Assembly (NCBI GenBank): GCA_050874905.1
Contig: JBNMLP010000011.1
Coordinates: forward strand, 36,501-100,500
DNA from: NC2004 sp050874905
Lineage (GTDB): Bacteria; Bacillota; Clostridia; Lachnospirales; Lachnospiraceae
Length of the DNA stretch: 64,000 bases
Direction of reading: 5' to 3'
Position 1 is the first letter of the stretch, and each line of letters begins with the position of its first letter. The translations under genes and the position numbers were made by a program. This document shows, one piece after another, positions 43,808 through 52,545 of the stretch. The notes under the pieces are model-generated. The model made no database searches. It saw only the letters and a list, made by a program, of their open reading frames with translations, and had not been told where the DNA came from.

Positions 43808-45004
43808 CTAGGAAAACATCTGACTCAGCAGCCATTTGGCACGATGACAGAACAAGTGCTTTCCTGTCGCGATCTCATAGCCTTTTCTGGCAATTTCATA
43901 CAGCTTATCAGTCTGCTGCAACAGGCGTTTCGCTTCTTTTGCCGCAGACTCCGGATGCGCCACATCATAATAGACCAGATGCCTGCCGTCGGTTAAGATC
44001 TCTCTTAAATAACGGCTGTCATCCGTCATGCTGACACTGCCATTTGCCATAGCATTAAACACCCGGTCATGTGCGCCATCCCGAAACCACGGCATGACAT
44101 TAAGACTGATCTTCGCCTGCTGCATCTTCGTAAGACAGCCATAAGAATCCGTTCCTCCATGTATATGAAGAAATGGGGAAGAAACTTTTTCAAAAGTCTC
44201 ATACCCATTTCCATACACATGCACCTCGATGCCCGCTTCCACAAAAGCACGAAGCACCTGCTCCCGCTCATAAAAACGGATATAAAGATCAATAAAATTA
44301 AGATTCTGGTAACAGATCCGCCATTCCTTCGTGGAAAGCTCGCCCATTTCCCGCACACAATGCCGTCTTGCCACCTCGGTAAGTGTTTTCTCCGGATGAT
44401 GCAACAGCTCGCTGATGATCCCCCGGTAAAATGCGGTATACTCGTCATTGATCCTTGTGATATAGGACTCATACTGACGGTAATCATTGTAATTTCCCAC
44501 AAACAAAACCGGAAGCGGCCGATTGCTTACCCACTCCTCTTTTGTCTGTTCCATCCCGTCCGTAAACAGGGAAGTTCCGGCAAGCGGACAAAAGCCCAAA
44601 ATATCATATTCTCCATAATATCGTCTTAAAAACTGTTCATGATCCCGGTCGATTGCAATGAGATGACTGTCCTTTGGAAGCTGTTCAAACCGATCCACAT
44701 AATAAAGCGGATGATCCACCAGCATGTTATAACAGGGAATCTCATACTGTTCCCAAAGATAGCCTCTGCCTTCTTCATATGCCCCTTCCTCTCCGGAAAG
44801 TCCCAGAAAATTAAAGGTAAATAAAACCGTTTTCTTTGGCTTGATGAAACGCTTCACCCGTTTTGCCGAAGAAGGATCTTTTAGATCATAAAAAAATACA
44901 GCGTATCCCTGCTGCTCAAAATAAGCAGCCATCTGCTTGCTGAAATAGGTTAATGTCTCTACTCCCCCGCTAAATAAAATGATCTTCCCCTTATCTTCCT
45001 GCAT
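43808..45004 (-). CDS. CgeB-like glycosyltransferase (GT-B type)
   Basis: A 398-residue protein with a GT-B layout: an N-terminal half with GGVETLTYFSKQMAAYFEQQ and a C-terminal nucleotide-sugar half with VHVYGNGYE, INGV-like region SLNVMPWFRDGAHDRVFNAMANG and a final helix. The last block (RVFNAMANGSVSMTDD) is characteristic of the Glyco_trans_1_2/CgeB group, which includes spore maturation proteins. ATG at 45004 has GGAGGG eight bases upstream and overlaps the nadE end by 14 bases. Acceptor and donor are unknown. The nadE-glycosyltransferase pairing is unusual. Confidence 0.78.
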   Translation of the reverse strand: MQEDKGKIILFSGGVETLTYFSKQMAAYFEQQGYAVFFYDLKDPSSAKRVKRFIKPKKTVLFTFNFLGLSGEEGAYEEGRGYLWEQYEIPCYNMLVDHPLYYVDRFEQLPKDSHLIAIDRDHEQFLRRYYGEYDILGFCPLAGTSLFTDGMEQTKEEWVSNRPLPVLFVGNYNDYRQYESYITRINDEYTAFYRGIISELLHHPEKTLTEVARRHCVREMGELSTKEWRICYQNLNFIDLYIRFYEREQVLRAFVEAGIEVHVYGNGYETFEKVSSPFLHIHGGTDSYGCLTKMQQAKISLNVMPWFRDGAHDRVFNAMANGSVSMTDDSRYLREILTDGRHLVYYDVAHPESAAKEAKRLLQQTDKLYEIARKGYEIATGKHLFCHRAKWLLSQMFS

Positions 45005-46943
45005 CGAAAAATCCCTCCGCTTTCCCAATCGCATCCATCTCTTTCATCCAAAGGGTACTTGCCGCATCGCTCGGCATACGAAGATCTCCTCTTGGTGATA
45101 CGGCAACCGAACCAACCTTCGGGCCATCCGGCAGACAGGAACGTTTGAACTGCTGTGCAAAAAATCTCCAGTAAAAGGTTCTGAGCCATTTGTAAATGAC
45201 ACTTCTTTCATAGGTTTCTTTAAAGGTATCACAGGCAAGCCGGTAAATCTTCTTTGGAGAAAATCCAAACCGCAGCACAAAATACAGGAAGAAATCATGC
45301 AGCTCGTAAGGGCCTACCAGATCTTCCGTCTTTTGAGAAATCTCTCCCTCTTTCGGTGGAAGAAGCTCCGGACTGACCGGGGTATCCAACACATCAAGGA
45401 GCACCGTCCGAAGCTCCTCCTCCCCACAAATATCCGCATAATAGCGCACCAGATGCCGCACCAGTGTTTTAGGAACAGAAGCATTGACCGCATACATGGA
45501 CATGTGATCTCCGTTATAGGTCGCCCAGCCGAGTGCCAGCTCCGACATATCCCCCGTTCCGATCACCATACCATTTTCCTTGTTGGCAATATCCATTAAG
45601 ATCTGTGTCCGCTCTCTTGCTTGACCATTTTCATAGGTAACATCATGCACGGAAAGATCCTGCCCGATATCTTTAAAATGCTGGGTAACAGCATCTACGA
45701 TCGACACTTCCAAAAGTGTGGCATGAAGCTTTCGCACCATATCACAGGCATTGTGATACGTGCGATCCGTCGTGCCAAAGCCCGGCATCGTCACACAGAT
45801 AATGTCTTTTCGATCCTTGCCCAAAAGATCAAATGCCCGCACCGTAACCAAAAGAGCCAGCGTAGAATCCAGACCACCGGAAATACCGATCACTGCACTT
45901 TTGGCATTGGTATGCTTCAAACGTTTTTTCAATCCCATCGACTGCAGCGAAAAAATCTCCTCACAGCGAAGGGTACGCTCTGTTTCATTTCCCGGAACAA
46001 ACGGCGTCGCCGGATAGCTTCTTGTAAGCACCGTATCTTTTAGCGGCATAGAGAACCAGATCGTTTCATAGCTGTCAGGATCTGCCTCATTTAAAAAGGT
46101 GGACATTTTACGCCGCTCTGAAACCAATTTATAAAGATCGATCTCCGTGACGATCATCTCATTTTCAAACCTTTTTGCCTCTGCCAGCACCGAACCATTT
46201 TCACAGATCAGGTTGTGTCCGCTATATACCACATCCGTCGTCGATTCCCCCTCACCGGCATCGGCGTAAAGGTATGCCGCCAACAATCGTCCGGACTGCA
46301 TACTGACCAGATTGCGGCGGTATGCCTCCTTCGTGGTTGTCTCCACACTTGCCGATGGATTGACAAGGATCGTCGCCCCCGCCATCGCATGTGCAACTCC
46401 CGGTGGATTCGGCACCCAGAGATCCTCACAGATTTCTGCGGCAAGCACCATTTCCTCCATATCCTCATTGGCAAATAACAAATTGGTACCCAGGGCAACC
46501 TCCTGCTCTCCTATAGTCACATACTCCATTCCGCGAAGGTTTTTCGCAGAAGTAAAATGTCTTGCTTCATAAAATTCACAATAGCTTGGAAGATATGTTT
46601 TGGGAACCAGACCTAAGATCTCTCCCTGATAGAGGAAAGCCGCACAGTTATAAAGCTTTCCTGCATGTACCACCGGAACACCAACCACGGTGATCATCTC
46701 ATACTGTTCACTTTCTTTGGCAAGAGAAACCAACGCTGCCTCCGCTTCCTTTAGTAACAACTGCTGTAAAAACAATTCCCCACAGGTGTAGCCTGTCAGA
46801 CACAGCTCCGGCAGCACCAAAAGACGCACCTCTTTTTCTGCCGCCTGCTTCATCAGACTGCTGATCTGTTCTTTGTTTGCCCAGACATCCGCCACCTTTA
46901 TCTGCACGGTAGCACAAGCCACCTTTAAAAAACCATCCTTCAT
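44991..46943 (-). CDS. nadE: Glutamine-dependent NAD+ synthetase
   Basis: The enzyme amidates deamido-NAD with ammonia taken from glutamine, the last step of NAD synthesis. The 650-residue protein joins an N-terminal nitrilase-type glutaminase (VLPELCLTGYTCGE, VPKTYLP, and AAEICEDLW with the nucleophilic Cys) with a C-terminal NAD synthase domain (GISGGLDSTLALLV P-loop, then TGDMSELALGW). GGTGAGG precedes the ATG. A strong promoter is at 46971-46999. The end overlaps the glycosyltransferase gene. Confidence 0.97.
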   Translation of the reverse strand: MKDGFLKVACATVQIKVADVWANKEQISSLMKQAAEKEVRLLVLPELCLTGYTCGELFLQQLLLKEAEAALVSLAKESEQYEMITVVGVPVVHAGKLYNCAAFLYQGEILGLVPKTYLPSYCEFYEARHFTSAKNLRGMEYVTIGEQEVALGTNLLFANEDMEEMVLAAEICEDLWVPNPPGVAHAMAGATILVNPSASVETTTKEAYRRNLVSMQSGRLLAAYLYADAGEGESTTDVVYSGHNLICENGSVLAEAKRFENEMIVTEIDLYKLVSERRKMSTFLNEADPDSYETIWFSMPLKDTVLTRSYPATPFVPGNETERTLRCEEIFSLQSMGLKKRLKHTNAKSAVIGISGGLDSTLALLVTVRAFDLLGKDRKDIICVTMPGFGTTDRTYHNACDMVRKLHATLLEVSIVDAVTQHFKDIGQDLSVHDVTYENGQARERTQILMDIANKENGMVIGTGDMSELALGWATYNGDHMSMYAVNASVPKTLVRHLVRYYADICGEEELRTVLLDVLDTPVSPELLPPKEGEISQKTEDLVGPYELHDFFLYFVLRFGFSPKKIYRLACDTFKETYERSVIYKWLRTFYWRFFAQQFKRSCLPDGPKVGSVAVSPRGDLRMPSDAASTLWMKEMDAIGKAEGFFDAGR

Positions 46944-46970
46944 ACCAAAACCTCACCGTTTTTTTGTTTT

Positions 46971-46999
46971 ATTATAGTCAATAATACGCAAATTTACAA
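46971..46999 (-). promoter_or_regulatory. Promoter for nadE
   Basis: TTGTAA (46994-46999) and a perfect TATAAT (46971-46976) on the minus strand, 17 bases apart, about 25 bases before the nadE start. Confidence 0.75.
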
Positions 47000-47013
47000 T
47001 AAAACGAGCGAAC

Positions 47014-47042
47014 TTGTCCAAAATAAAAAGAAGTGCTACACT
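47014..47042 (+). promoter_or_regulatory. Promoter for the EamA transporter gene
   Basis: TTGTCC (47014-47019) and TACACT (47037-47042), 17 bases apart, about 40 bases before the start codon. Divergent from the nadE promoter. Confidence 0.6.
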
Positions 47043-47083
47043 AGAGAACAAAAGAAATGATCAGAGAAAAAGGAAGGTTGAAA

Positions 47084-47959
47084 ATGAATCAGTTATCCGA
47101 GAAAAATAAAGGAATTTTATTTATCATCAGCGCAGCATTTTGTTTCGCATTGATGAATCTGTTTGTCAAAGCCGCAGGAAATCTGCCTTTTTTTGAAAAA
47201 GTATTTTTCCGCAATGCGATCGCAATCTTATTTTCCTATGGTGTATTAGTTAAAAACCACATTCCCTTAAAATGTGGCAAGGGAAATGGACTGTTAGTGT
47301 GCGGGCGTGCCTTTTTCGGAACCGTCGGTATGTTCGGTAACTTTTATGCCATTGACCGTCTGGCGATCTCGGACGCTTCCATGCTCAATAAGCTCTCTCC
47401 TTTTTTTGCCATCCTGTTTTCCTACTTTATTTTAAAAGAAAAGGCAAAGCCTTATCAGCTTGCCTGTGTTGCGGTTGCCATGCTCGGCACCATCTTTATC
47501 TTAAAACCGGGTGGAGAAACGCTCCTTTCCTTCCCCGCCTTCATCGGAATGCTCGGAGGAGCCGGAGCAGGACTTGCCTATACGCTGCTTCGCAAAGCCA
47601 CCGGACGTGGCGTAAAAGGACCTTTTATCATCTTTTTCTTTTCGTGCTTCAGTTGTGCGATGTGCCTGCCGTTTTTCATTTACTACTTTGAGCCAATGAC
47701 GGCAAAGCAGCTTCTGTTTATGATCCTTGCAGGCTTTTCCGCAACCGGAGGACAGTTTTCCATTACCGCTGCTTACTCGCATGCAAAAGCAAGTGAAATC
47801 TCTGTATACGATTACTCGCAGGTGCTTTTTGCAGGGCTGCTTGGATATGCATTTCTGGCGGAGCTGCCGGACAGACTGAGTATCATCGGGTATGTTATTA
47901 TCATTGGAGCATCCATTACGATGTTTCTGCTCAATCAGAGGCATACGGAAAATAACTAA
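47084..47959 (+). CDS. EamA/DMT-superfamily transporter
   Basis: A 291-residue protein with about ten membrane helices in two EamA repeats. The first repeat has AAFCFALMNLFVKAAG and the second starts near residue 150 (GMLGGAGAGLAYTLLRK). Members export or import small metabolites such as amino acids or nucleotides; the substrate here is not known. ATG at 47084 has AGGAAGG six bases before it; an ATG nine codons earlier has no ribosome site. Monocistronic by appearance. Confidence 0.88.
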   Translation: MNQLSEKNKGILFIISAAFCFALMNLFVKAAGNLPFFEKVFFRNAIAILFSYGVLVKNHIPLKCGKGNGLLVCGRAFFGTVGMFGNFYAIDRLAISDASMLNKLSPFFAILFSYFILKEKAKPYQLACVAVAMLGTIFILKPGGETLLSFPAFIGMLGGAGAGLAYTLLRKATGRGVKGPFIIFFFSCFSCAMCLPFFIYYFEPMTAKQLLFMILAGFSATGGQFSITAAYSHAKASEISVYDYSQVLFAGLLGYAFLAELPDRLSIIGYVIIIGASITMFLLNQRHTENN

Positions 47960-48060
47960 TCCCTTACATTCCTTACTAATCCCCCTTGCGTGGAATTTGG
48001 TATTTCGCTGGTGAAGGGATATTTCCTTTTGCAATTGATTGATATATGCTGCTTAATATC

Positions 48061-48531
48061 CTAAAAGCCCCCATTTTGGTAAGCTCTGGCTATCGCATAA
48101 GATGGCTCATAAAATGCGCTGCAATTATAATTATCAATTACATCGCAAATCTCGTTGTTGTATACTCTTACGATACCGTCTACATAATCCTCTTGAGATG
48201 TCATTGTATCCCTGATCAATCGCTGATATACCGCCCCTATATCAAGAGGCGTGGGGATAATTGTGACAAGATCTTTATCAACATCGGTGACATCATAATT
48301 TCCGCATTTGAGGTTATAATCATGAATCCAATCTTCTTCTACTTTTAGCGGATTCTCACAGTGCAGCACATTTGCACAACTCAACAGATGATACAATCCC
48401 TCTTTTCCAATCATGTTCACAACGTATTTATTCTTTTGTTTGATACGTCTTGCAACTCTCTCAATCATATAACACACAAAATATAAGTCGTTAACTTTTA
48501 TTTCTTCATTTGGAAAGTATTTATTTTTCAC
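48061..48531 (-). CDS. Partner of the DUF3990 protein, possible antitoxin or second component
   Basis: A 156-residue soluble protein. The first part (VNDLYFVCYMIERVARRIKQKNKYVVNMIG, written here in pieces: VNDLYFVCYMIERVA, RRIKQKNKYVVNMIG) resembles the helical DUF3791-type proteins that accompany DUF3990 genes, and a C-terminal part I do not recognise follows (DVDKDLVTIIPTPLDIG, then DNYNCSAFYEPSYAIARAY). The ATG overlaps the DUF3990 stop in an ATGA arrangement, so the two are translated together. A toxin-antitoxin or substrate-modifier pair is a reasonable guess, not shown. No further gene of the module is seen. Confidence 0.65.
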   Translation of the reverse strand: MKNKYFPNEEIKVNDLYFVCYMIERVARRIKQKNKYVVNMIGKEGLYHLLSCANVLHCENPLKVEEDWIHDYNLKCGNYDVTDVDKDLVTIIPTPLDIGAVYQRLIRDTMTSQEDYVDGIVRVYNNEICDVIDNYNCSAFYEPSYAIARAYQNGGF

Positions 48532-48989
48532 AGGGTTTCACTCCCTTCAAAAGTCAGTGTAGTCAATGCTTTTTCTGTACAGAATACAATTTGATGTGTA
48601 GGATAACTGAATTTTACCAGTTCCCAGAATGCATTTCTTGATATTTCTCCCTCTATATAACCTTCGACAAATTTCCAAATCTGATCATCTGCCATTGGAC
48701 CTTCAACAATATCGTAATTATGCTCAATCCCTCTTCTGCATTTTACAACAAAATCTAACCATTCATCTGTCATTTGGGGAAATCTTTTAATTTTTAAATT
48801 ATCACTCTGAATATACTCGTATCTGTTCACTACAGATGCCCCATTTCGAGTTAAAGCCCATCGCTTCGCCTGTTTTTCATAAATGGTACAATAAAAGCCA
48901 TATCCAAAATCCTTGTAGAATCCATTTTGGAGGATACGAGGAACAGCTACTTCTATATTACTTCCATGATATATTACATTTCTATCCAT
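48528..48989 (-). CDS. DUF3990 protein, ADP-ribosyltransferase-like
   Basis: A 153-residue protein with the DUF3990 signature: VIYHGSNIEVAVPRI near the start, then KDFGYGFYCTIYEKQAKRWA and a later HNYDIVEGPMADDQIW. This pattern (a YHGS strand, then FGxGFY and QAxxWA) is related to the fold of ADP-ribosyltransferase toxins such as the RES/ART group. ATG is preceded by AGGAGG. It overlaps the 48061 gene by four bases. Target and activity are unknown. The pair stands between the EamA gene and dapB without other accessory genes. Confidence 0.8.
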   Translation of the reverse strand: MDRNVIYHGSNIEVAVPRILQNGFYKDFGYGFYCTIYEKQAKRWALTRNGASVVNRYEYIQSDNLKIKRFPQMTDEWLDFVVKCRRGIEHNYDIVEGPMADDQIWKFVEGYIEGEISRNAFWELVKFSYPTHQIVFCTEKALTTLTFEGSETL

Positions 48990-49071
48990 TGTTTACCTCC
49001 TGTTTTAACATTTTCCTCCACAGCCTTATGATACCATAAATCATGGCTTTCGGCTACCTTGATGACGTTGA

Positions 49072-49107
49072 AAAAAGAACCCGGATTTGTTTATCCGGGT
49101 TCTTTTT
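49072..49107. terminator. Bidirectional terminator after dapB
   Basis: Arms AAAAAGAACCCGGAT (49072-49086) and the full complement (49093-49107) around a six-base loop give T runs on both strands. It lies 26 bases past the dapB stop on the minus strand; no plus-strand gene runs into it. Confidence 0.87.
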
Positions 49108-49133
49108 GTACATCTATTATAGCAATAATACAC

Positions 49134-49889
49134 CTATCCAATCACCTGCTGCATATCATACATGCCAGGTTCTTTGCCTGCTAAGAATTTACCTGCCTGC
49201 ACTGCTCCTTTGGCAAATACTGCTTTGGAGTATGCTGTATGGGAAAATGTAATTACTTCATCTGTTCCGGCAAATATAATATCATGATCTCCGACGATCG
49301 TGCCACCACGGACTGCAGAGATTCCGATCTCTTTCTTTGGACGCTTCTCTCTGCGGCTGCTGCGGTCATAGCAGTATTCATATGGTTCTTCTAATGCTTC
49401 GTTGATAGAATCTGCCAATGCCAGTGCAGTACCGGATGGTGCATCCACTTTTTTATTGTGGTGCTTCTCAACGATCTCAATATCAAAGCCTGCTCCGGCA
49501 AATACTTTCGTTGCTTCTTTTACCATTTTAAGCAGGGTATTGATTCCGAGTGACATATTTGCGGAACGAAGGATCGCTACCTTTTTGCTTGCCTCTTCCA
49601 CCTTTGCAAGCTGCTCCTCGCTTAAGCCTGTGGTACATAATACCACCGGGATCTGACGCTCTACTGCATATTCTAATAAATGATCTACTGCAACGGCTGC
49701 CGCAAAATCAATAATGACATCTGCATTAACATCACAATCAAAAATATTGGTAAATACCGGGTAGTCATTTTCACGATTATCTACTACATCAATGCCTGCT
49801 ACGATCGATGCGTCGGCATCTTCTTTTACAATGTCTGTAATGACCTGACCCATATGACCATTACAACCGTGCATGATTATCTTTGTCAT
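49134..49889 (-). CDS. dapB: 4-hydroxy-tetrahydrodipicolinate reductase
   Basis: DapB reduces the DapA product with NAD(P)H on the way to diaminopimelate and lysine. The 251-residue protein has the dinucleotide-binding MHGCNGHMGQVI and the substrate motif EKHHNKKVDAPSGTA. The start is placed at the ATG of MTKIIMHG (49889); an ATG three codons upstream is only two bases from the AGGAGG. It follows dapA by 27 bases and is under the lysine riboswitch. Diaminopimelate serves peptidoglycan, and dipicolinate, from the same branch, serves spores. Confidence 0.96.
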   Translation of the reverse strand: MTKIIMHGCNGHMGQVITDIVKEDADASIVAGIDVVDNRENDYPVFTNIFDCDVNADVIIDFAAAVAVDHLLEYAVERQIPVVLCTTGLSEEQLAKVEEASKKVAILRSANMSLGINTLLKMVKEATKVFAGAGFDIEIVEKHHNKKVDAPSGTALALADSINEALEEPYEYCYDRSSRREKRPKKEIGISAVRGGTIVGDHDIIFAGTDEVITFSHTAYSKAVFAKGAVQAGKFLAGKEPGMYDMQQVIG

Positions 49890-49916
49890 CTGTCTCATTT
49901 CCTCCTGTTTCGTCTG

Positions 49917-50804
49917 TTATTTAATGATTCCAGCCTCGATCATTGCTTTCTTTAACCGCTCTGCATTCTGTGGCTCGATCTCCGTCATCGGACGTCTTAA
50001 TGTACCGCCGCAAAGTCCCATCAGCTCTACTGCTTTCTTTACCGGGATTGGATTTACTTCACAGAACAATGCATTACAAAGCTCTAACAGCTCTAACTGG
50101 ATCTTTACTCCCTTTTCTCTGTCACCCTCTAAATATTCCATTACCATGTCATGTGTCTGTCTTGGAGCAACATTGCTGAGTACAGAGATCACGCCTTTTC
50201 CACCTAAGGAAAGCAGTGGGATCACCTGATCGTCATTTCCGGAATAAATGTCAATGCAGCCCTGTGCTAAAGATGCCAGTTTGACTACCTGTGAAATGTT
50301 ACCACTGGCTTCCTTGATACCGACGATGTTCGGTACTGTCTTGGCAAGCTCTACCGCAGTCTCCGGCTGAATGTTACATCCGGTACGGCTTGGTACATTA
50401 TAAAGGATGATCGGCAGGGAAACAGATTCTGCTACCATGGTGAAATGCTCCTTTAAGCCCTTCTGTGTTGCCTTGTTATAATATGGAGTTACAACTAACA
50501 GCGCATCTGCACCGATCTTCTCTGCTTCCTTAGAAAGATAAATCGCTGTTTCCGTACAGTTAGAACCTGTACCTGCTACCACAGGAACTCTCTTATTTAC
50601 ATGCTCTACACAGGCACGGATCGTATCCAGATGTTCCTCATGTGTCATCGTAGCCGACTCACCTGTCGTACCACAAATGATGATCGCATCGGTTCCATTT
50701 TCAATCTGGAAATCGATCAACTCATTTAATTTTGCAAAATCAATTGCTCCATCCTCTTTAAATGGTGTCACTAATGCCACACCTGCACCTGTAAAAATTG
50801 CCAT
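49917..50804 (-). CDS. dapA: 4-hydroxy-tetrahydrodipicolinate synthase
   Basis: DapA condenses pyruvate and aspartate semialdehyde, the branch step to lysine. The 295-residue TIM-barrel protein has Thr47 in CGTTGES, Tyr135 in LYNVPSRTG and the Schiff-base Lys164 in GIKEASGN. ATG at 50804 has AAGGAGG upstream; the frame extends further but runs toward the riboswitch terminator. First gene of dapAB. Control by lysine at the level of transcription is expected from the leader. Confidence 0.97.
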   Translation of the reverse strand: MAIFTGAGVALVTPFKEDGAIDFAKLNELIDFQIENGTDAIIICGTTGESATMTHEEHLDTIRACVEHVNKRVPVVAGTGSNCTETAIYLSKEAEKIGADALLVVTPYYNKATQKGLKEHFTMVAESVSLPIILYNVPSRTGCNIQPETAVELAKTVPNIVGIKEASGNISQVVKLASLAQGCIDIYSGNDDQVIPLLSLGGKGVISVLSNVAPRQTHDMVMEYLEGDREKGVKIQLELLELCNALFCEVNPIPVKKAVELMGLCGGTLRRPMTEIEPQNAERLKKAMIEAGIIK

Positions 50805-50865
50805 AATCTTATGACCTCCTTCAATAATATTCTCTATGATTTCAAATATTAGTTTGCCTGAAAGT

Positions 50866-51071
50866 AAAAAAACCAACGCAGGATATGCGCTGGTTACGAA
50901 TTCTAATTCACTAGCAGCACTCCATCAAATGATGACAGTCATAGGGTTCTTTACCATATGCCCAGGAAATGAAACATAGAGCTTTCATCCCTTCGGCGTT
51001 GCTCCCTTTTCGCTCTCTTCTTCTGCTCTCTATCGCATCCAAAAACGTACTGATGAGAAACGCGCCTCTAC
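50866..51071 (-). ncRNA. Lysine riboswitch (L box) with terminator
   Basis: The leader before dapA carries the L-box pattern on the minus strand: GTAGAGGCGCG (51061-51071), GAAGAGAGCGAAAAGGGAG, CGCCGAAGGGATGAAAGC, CTGGGCATATGG, the P4/P5 part around GACTGTCATCATTTGATGG, and closing GTGCTGCTA (50911-50919). The expression platform is a ten-base stem (AACCAACGCA at 50871-50880 with 50886-50895) followed by seven T. Lysine binding should stabilise the terminator and lower dapAB transcription. This explains the gap between dapA and the adenosyltransferase gene. Confidence 0.93.
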
Positions 51072-51095
51072 TAAAATCTGAAATTATCTTATATT

Positions 51096-51124
51096 ATGAT
51101 ACGCTCCCGGTCGTATGTTGTCAA
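51096..51124 (-). promoter_or_regulatory. Promoter of the lysine riboswitch-dapAB unit
   Basis: A perfect TTGACA (51119-51124) and TATCAT (51096-51101) on the minus strand, 17 bases apart, about 25 bases before the aptamer. Confidence 0.8.
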
Positions 51125-51142
51125 CCGGTTATTACAAATAAA

Positions 51143-51646
51143 TCAAGAATCTTCTTCCGTCATTTTCACGGTTCTGATCTCAAATACATCACTGACATAC
51201 GGCGTAAGCTGTAGCGGCATATTCCGCCCGGTCAAAATGACCTCCATCTCATCATCCTTCATCTCAAGAAGCCGGATCACATCTTCCATTTCAATGATGT
51301 GGTGATCCACCAATCCCAAAATCTCATCAATGACAAGCAGATCACATTCTCCTGTGACCAATACCTTTTTTACATAGTTAAGACCATTGTGGATGTTCGC
51401 ATCCTCTGCCATCTGTTCTTCCTTACTCAGATCAGTATAGGCTTCCGCATTGCTCTCAAAACGGAACAGACGGATCTCCGGCTCTAACCGCTTTAAGCAT
51501 GCCAGCTCATCTACATTGCTTCCTTTTAAGAACTGAACAATGATCACTTCTTTTCCGACACTTGCGTATTTGATACATTGACCAATAGCGGCATTGGACT
51601 TTCCGTGGCCATCTCCACAATACACCCGCACATGATTATACGACAT
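51143..51646 (-). CDS. CobO/BtuR-type corrinoid adenosyltransferase
   Basis: The enzyme transfers adenosyl from ATP to cob(I)alamin or precursors. The 167-residue protein has the family's modified P-loop (CGDGHGKSNAAIG, residues 10-22), VGKEVIIVQFLKGS, a Glu/Asp motif DLLVIDEILGL and the end VILTGRNMPLQL. ATG at 51646 has AAAGGAGAG upstream; a longer frame is shadow. No other cobalamin gene is nearby and no cobalamin riboswitch was seen. The P-loop has His where many homologues have Lys (GNGKGKT). Confidence 0.88.
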   Translation of the reverse strand: MSYNHVRVYCGDGHGKSNAAIGQCIKYASVGKEVIIVQFLKGSNVDELACLKRLEPEIRLFRFESNAEAYTDLSKEEQMAEDANIHNGLNYVKKVLVTGECDLLVIDEILGLVDHHIIEMEDVIRLLEMKDDEMEVILTGRNMPLQLTPYVSDVFEIRTVKMTEEDS

Positions 51647-51711
51647 GTTATCTCTCCTTTTATCCCAACCAATTAAAAGATACTGTATCATAAAATCCAC
51701 TATTATGCAAA

Positions 51712-51737
51712 TAGGATTGCCTAAATAGACAATCCTA
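51712..51737 (-). terminator. Weak stem-loop after the SSB-like gene
   Basis: TAGGATTG (51712-51719) and CAATCCTA (51730-51737) with a ten-base loop, followed by only three T on the minus strand. Could be a terminator after the 51791 gene or just a structured spacer. Confidence 0.4.
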
Positions 51738-51790
51738 CTCCCTGTTACCCCTTTGACCTCATCGTTTTGAAGCACCTGAAATCGTAACGC

Positions 51791-52429
51791 CTATGCTTCT
51801 TCCTCCTCCAGGCATTCAATCTTGCTTACGGAAATCTCATAGGCTACACGATTGATCACCTGATCTTCTCCCACCTTTTTCTGGTACTGGCGGCTCTGGA
51901 TCCGTCCCCAGAGCTGAATGTGTGCACCAACCTCAAGATTCCCTGCAAATCTTGCATTTCTTCCCCAACAAATGCAAGGAATATAATCGGATTTTCCGTA
52001 GGCACGGTTGACCGCCAGCAAAAGATCTGCAATCTCTCGGCCAAGCGGTGTCATGCGATACACCGGTTTCTTGCAGATAAATCCATCTAAAAAGATCTGA
52101 TTTGGCTTGCTGTACTCTTCGCCATCCTCCATCATGCGCACTTCTCTGGCAAATAAAGATAAGATCAGACGATTCTTCTCATCTTCATGTTTATTATAGG
52201 AACGGAACTGTCCCTTCACCTCAATACGGCATCCATGATAATCTTTTTTTACATCTATGATCCGTTCTGAAATCATAACCGGAATGATGTCATACGCATC
52301 AGACAAACGATCTACCTTTAAATCCACATTATAAAATCCTTCACCATAAAGTTCATGGCTGAATGTAAAATCTGATACGACCTCTCCTGCTACTACTGCC
52401 TGGTTATTCAAGAAAACTTTTTCTGTCAT
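51791..52429 (-). CDS. SSB-like single-stranded DNA-binding protein
   Basis: A 212-residue protein with two OB-fold-like halves. The second half has MTPLGREIADLLLAVNRAYGKSDYIPCICWGRNA and VGAHIQLWGRIQSRQYQKK in pieces typical of SSB/PriB (TPLGREI, CWGRNA, LWGRIQSRQY). The first half (about 1-105, EVVSDFTFSHELYGEGFYNVD) looks like a divergent SSB fold. There is no acidic DDxPF tail; the end is EEEEA. It is likely an accessory SSB in this group rather than the main replication SSB. Function is inferred from fold pattern. Confidence 0.75.
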   Translation of the reverse strand: MTEKVFLNNQAVVAGEVVSDFTFSHELYGEGFYNVDLKVDRLSDAYDIIPVMISERIIDVKKDYHGCRIEVKGQFRSYNKHEDEKNRLILSLFAREVRMMEDGEEYSKPNQIFLDGFICKKPVYRMTPLGREIADLLLAVNRAYGKSDYIPCICWGRNARFAGNLEVGAHIQLWGRIQSRQYQKKVGEDQVINRVAYEISVSKIECLEEEEA

Positions 52430-52545
52430 TATTATTCTTTCTCCCTTCTGACTGTATCTCTAACTATTTTATACCTATGCCTGAAAAACTGCAATTAGAC
52501 CACGATACGTTATAAATCTCTTAACCAAATCTTAACCGCTTAACG

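Noticed and set aside
44026..44502. 158-residue frame within the glycosyltransferase gene
   Set aside because: Overlapping shadow frame on the same strand as a complete, better supported gene.
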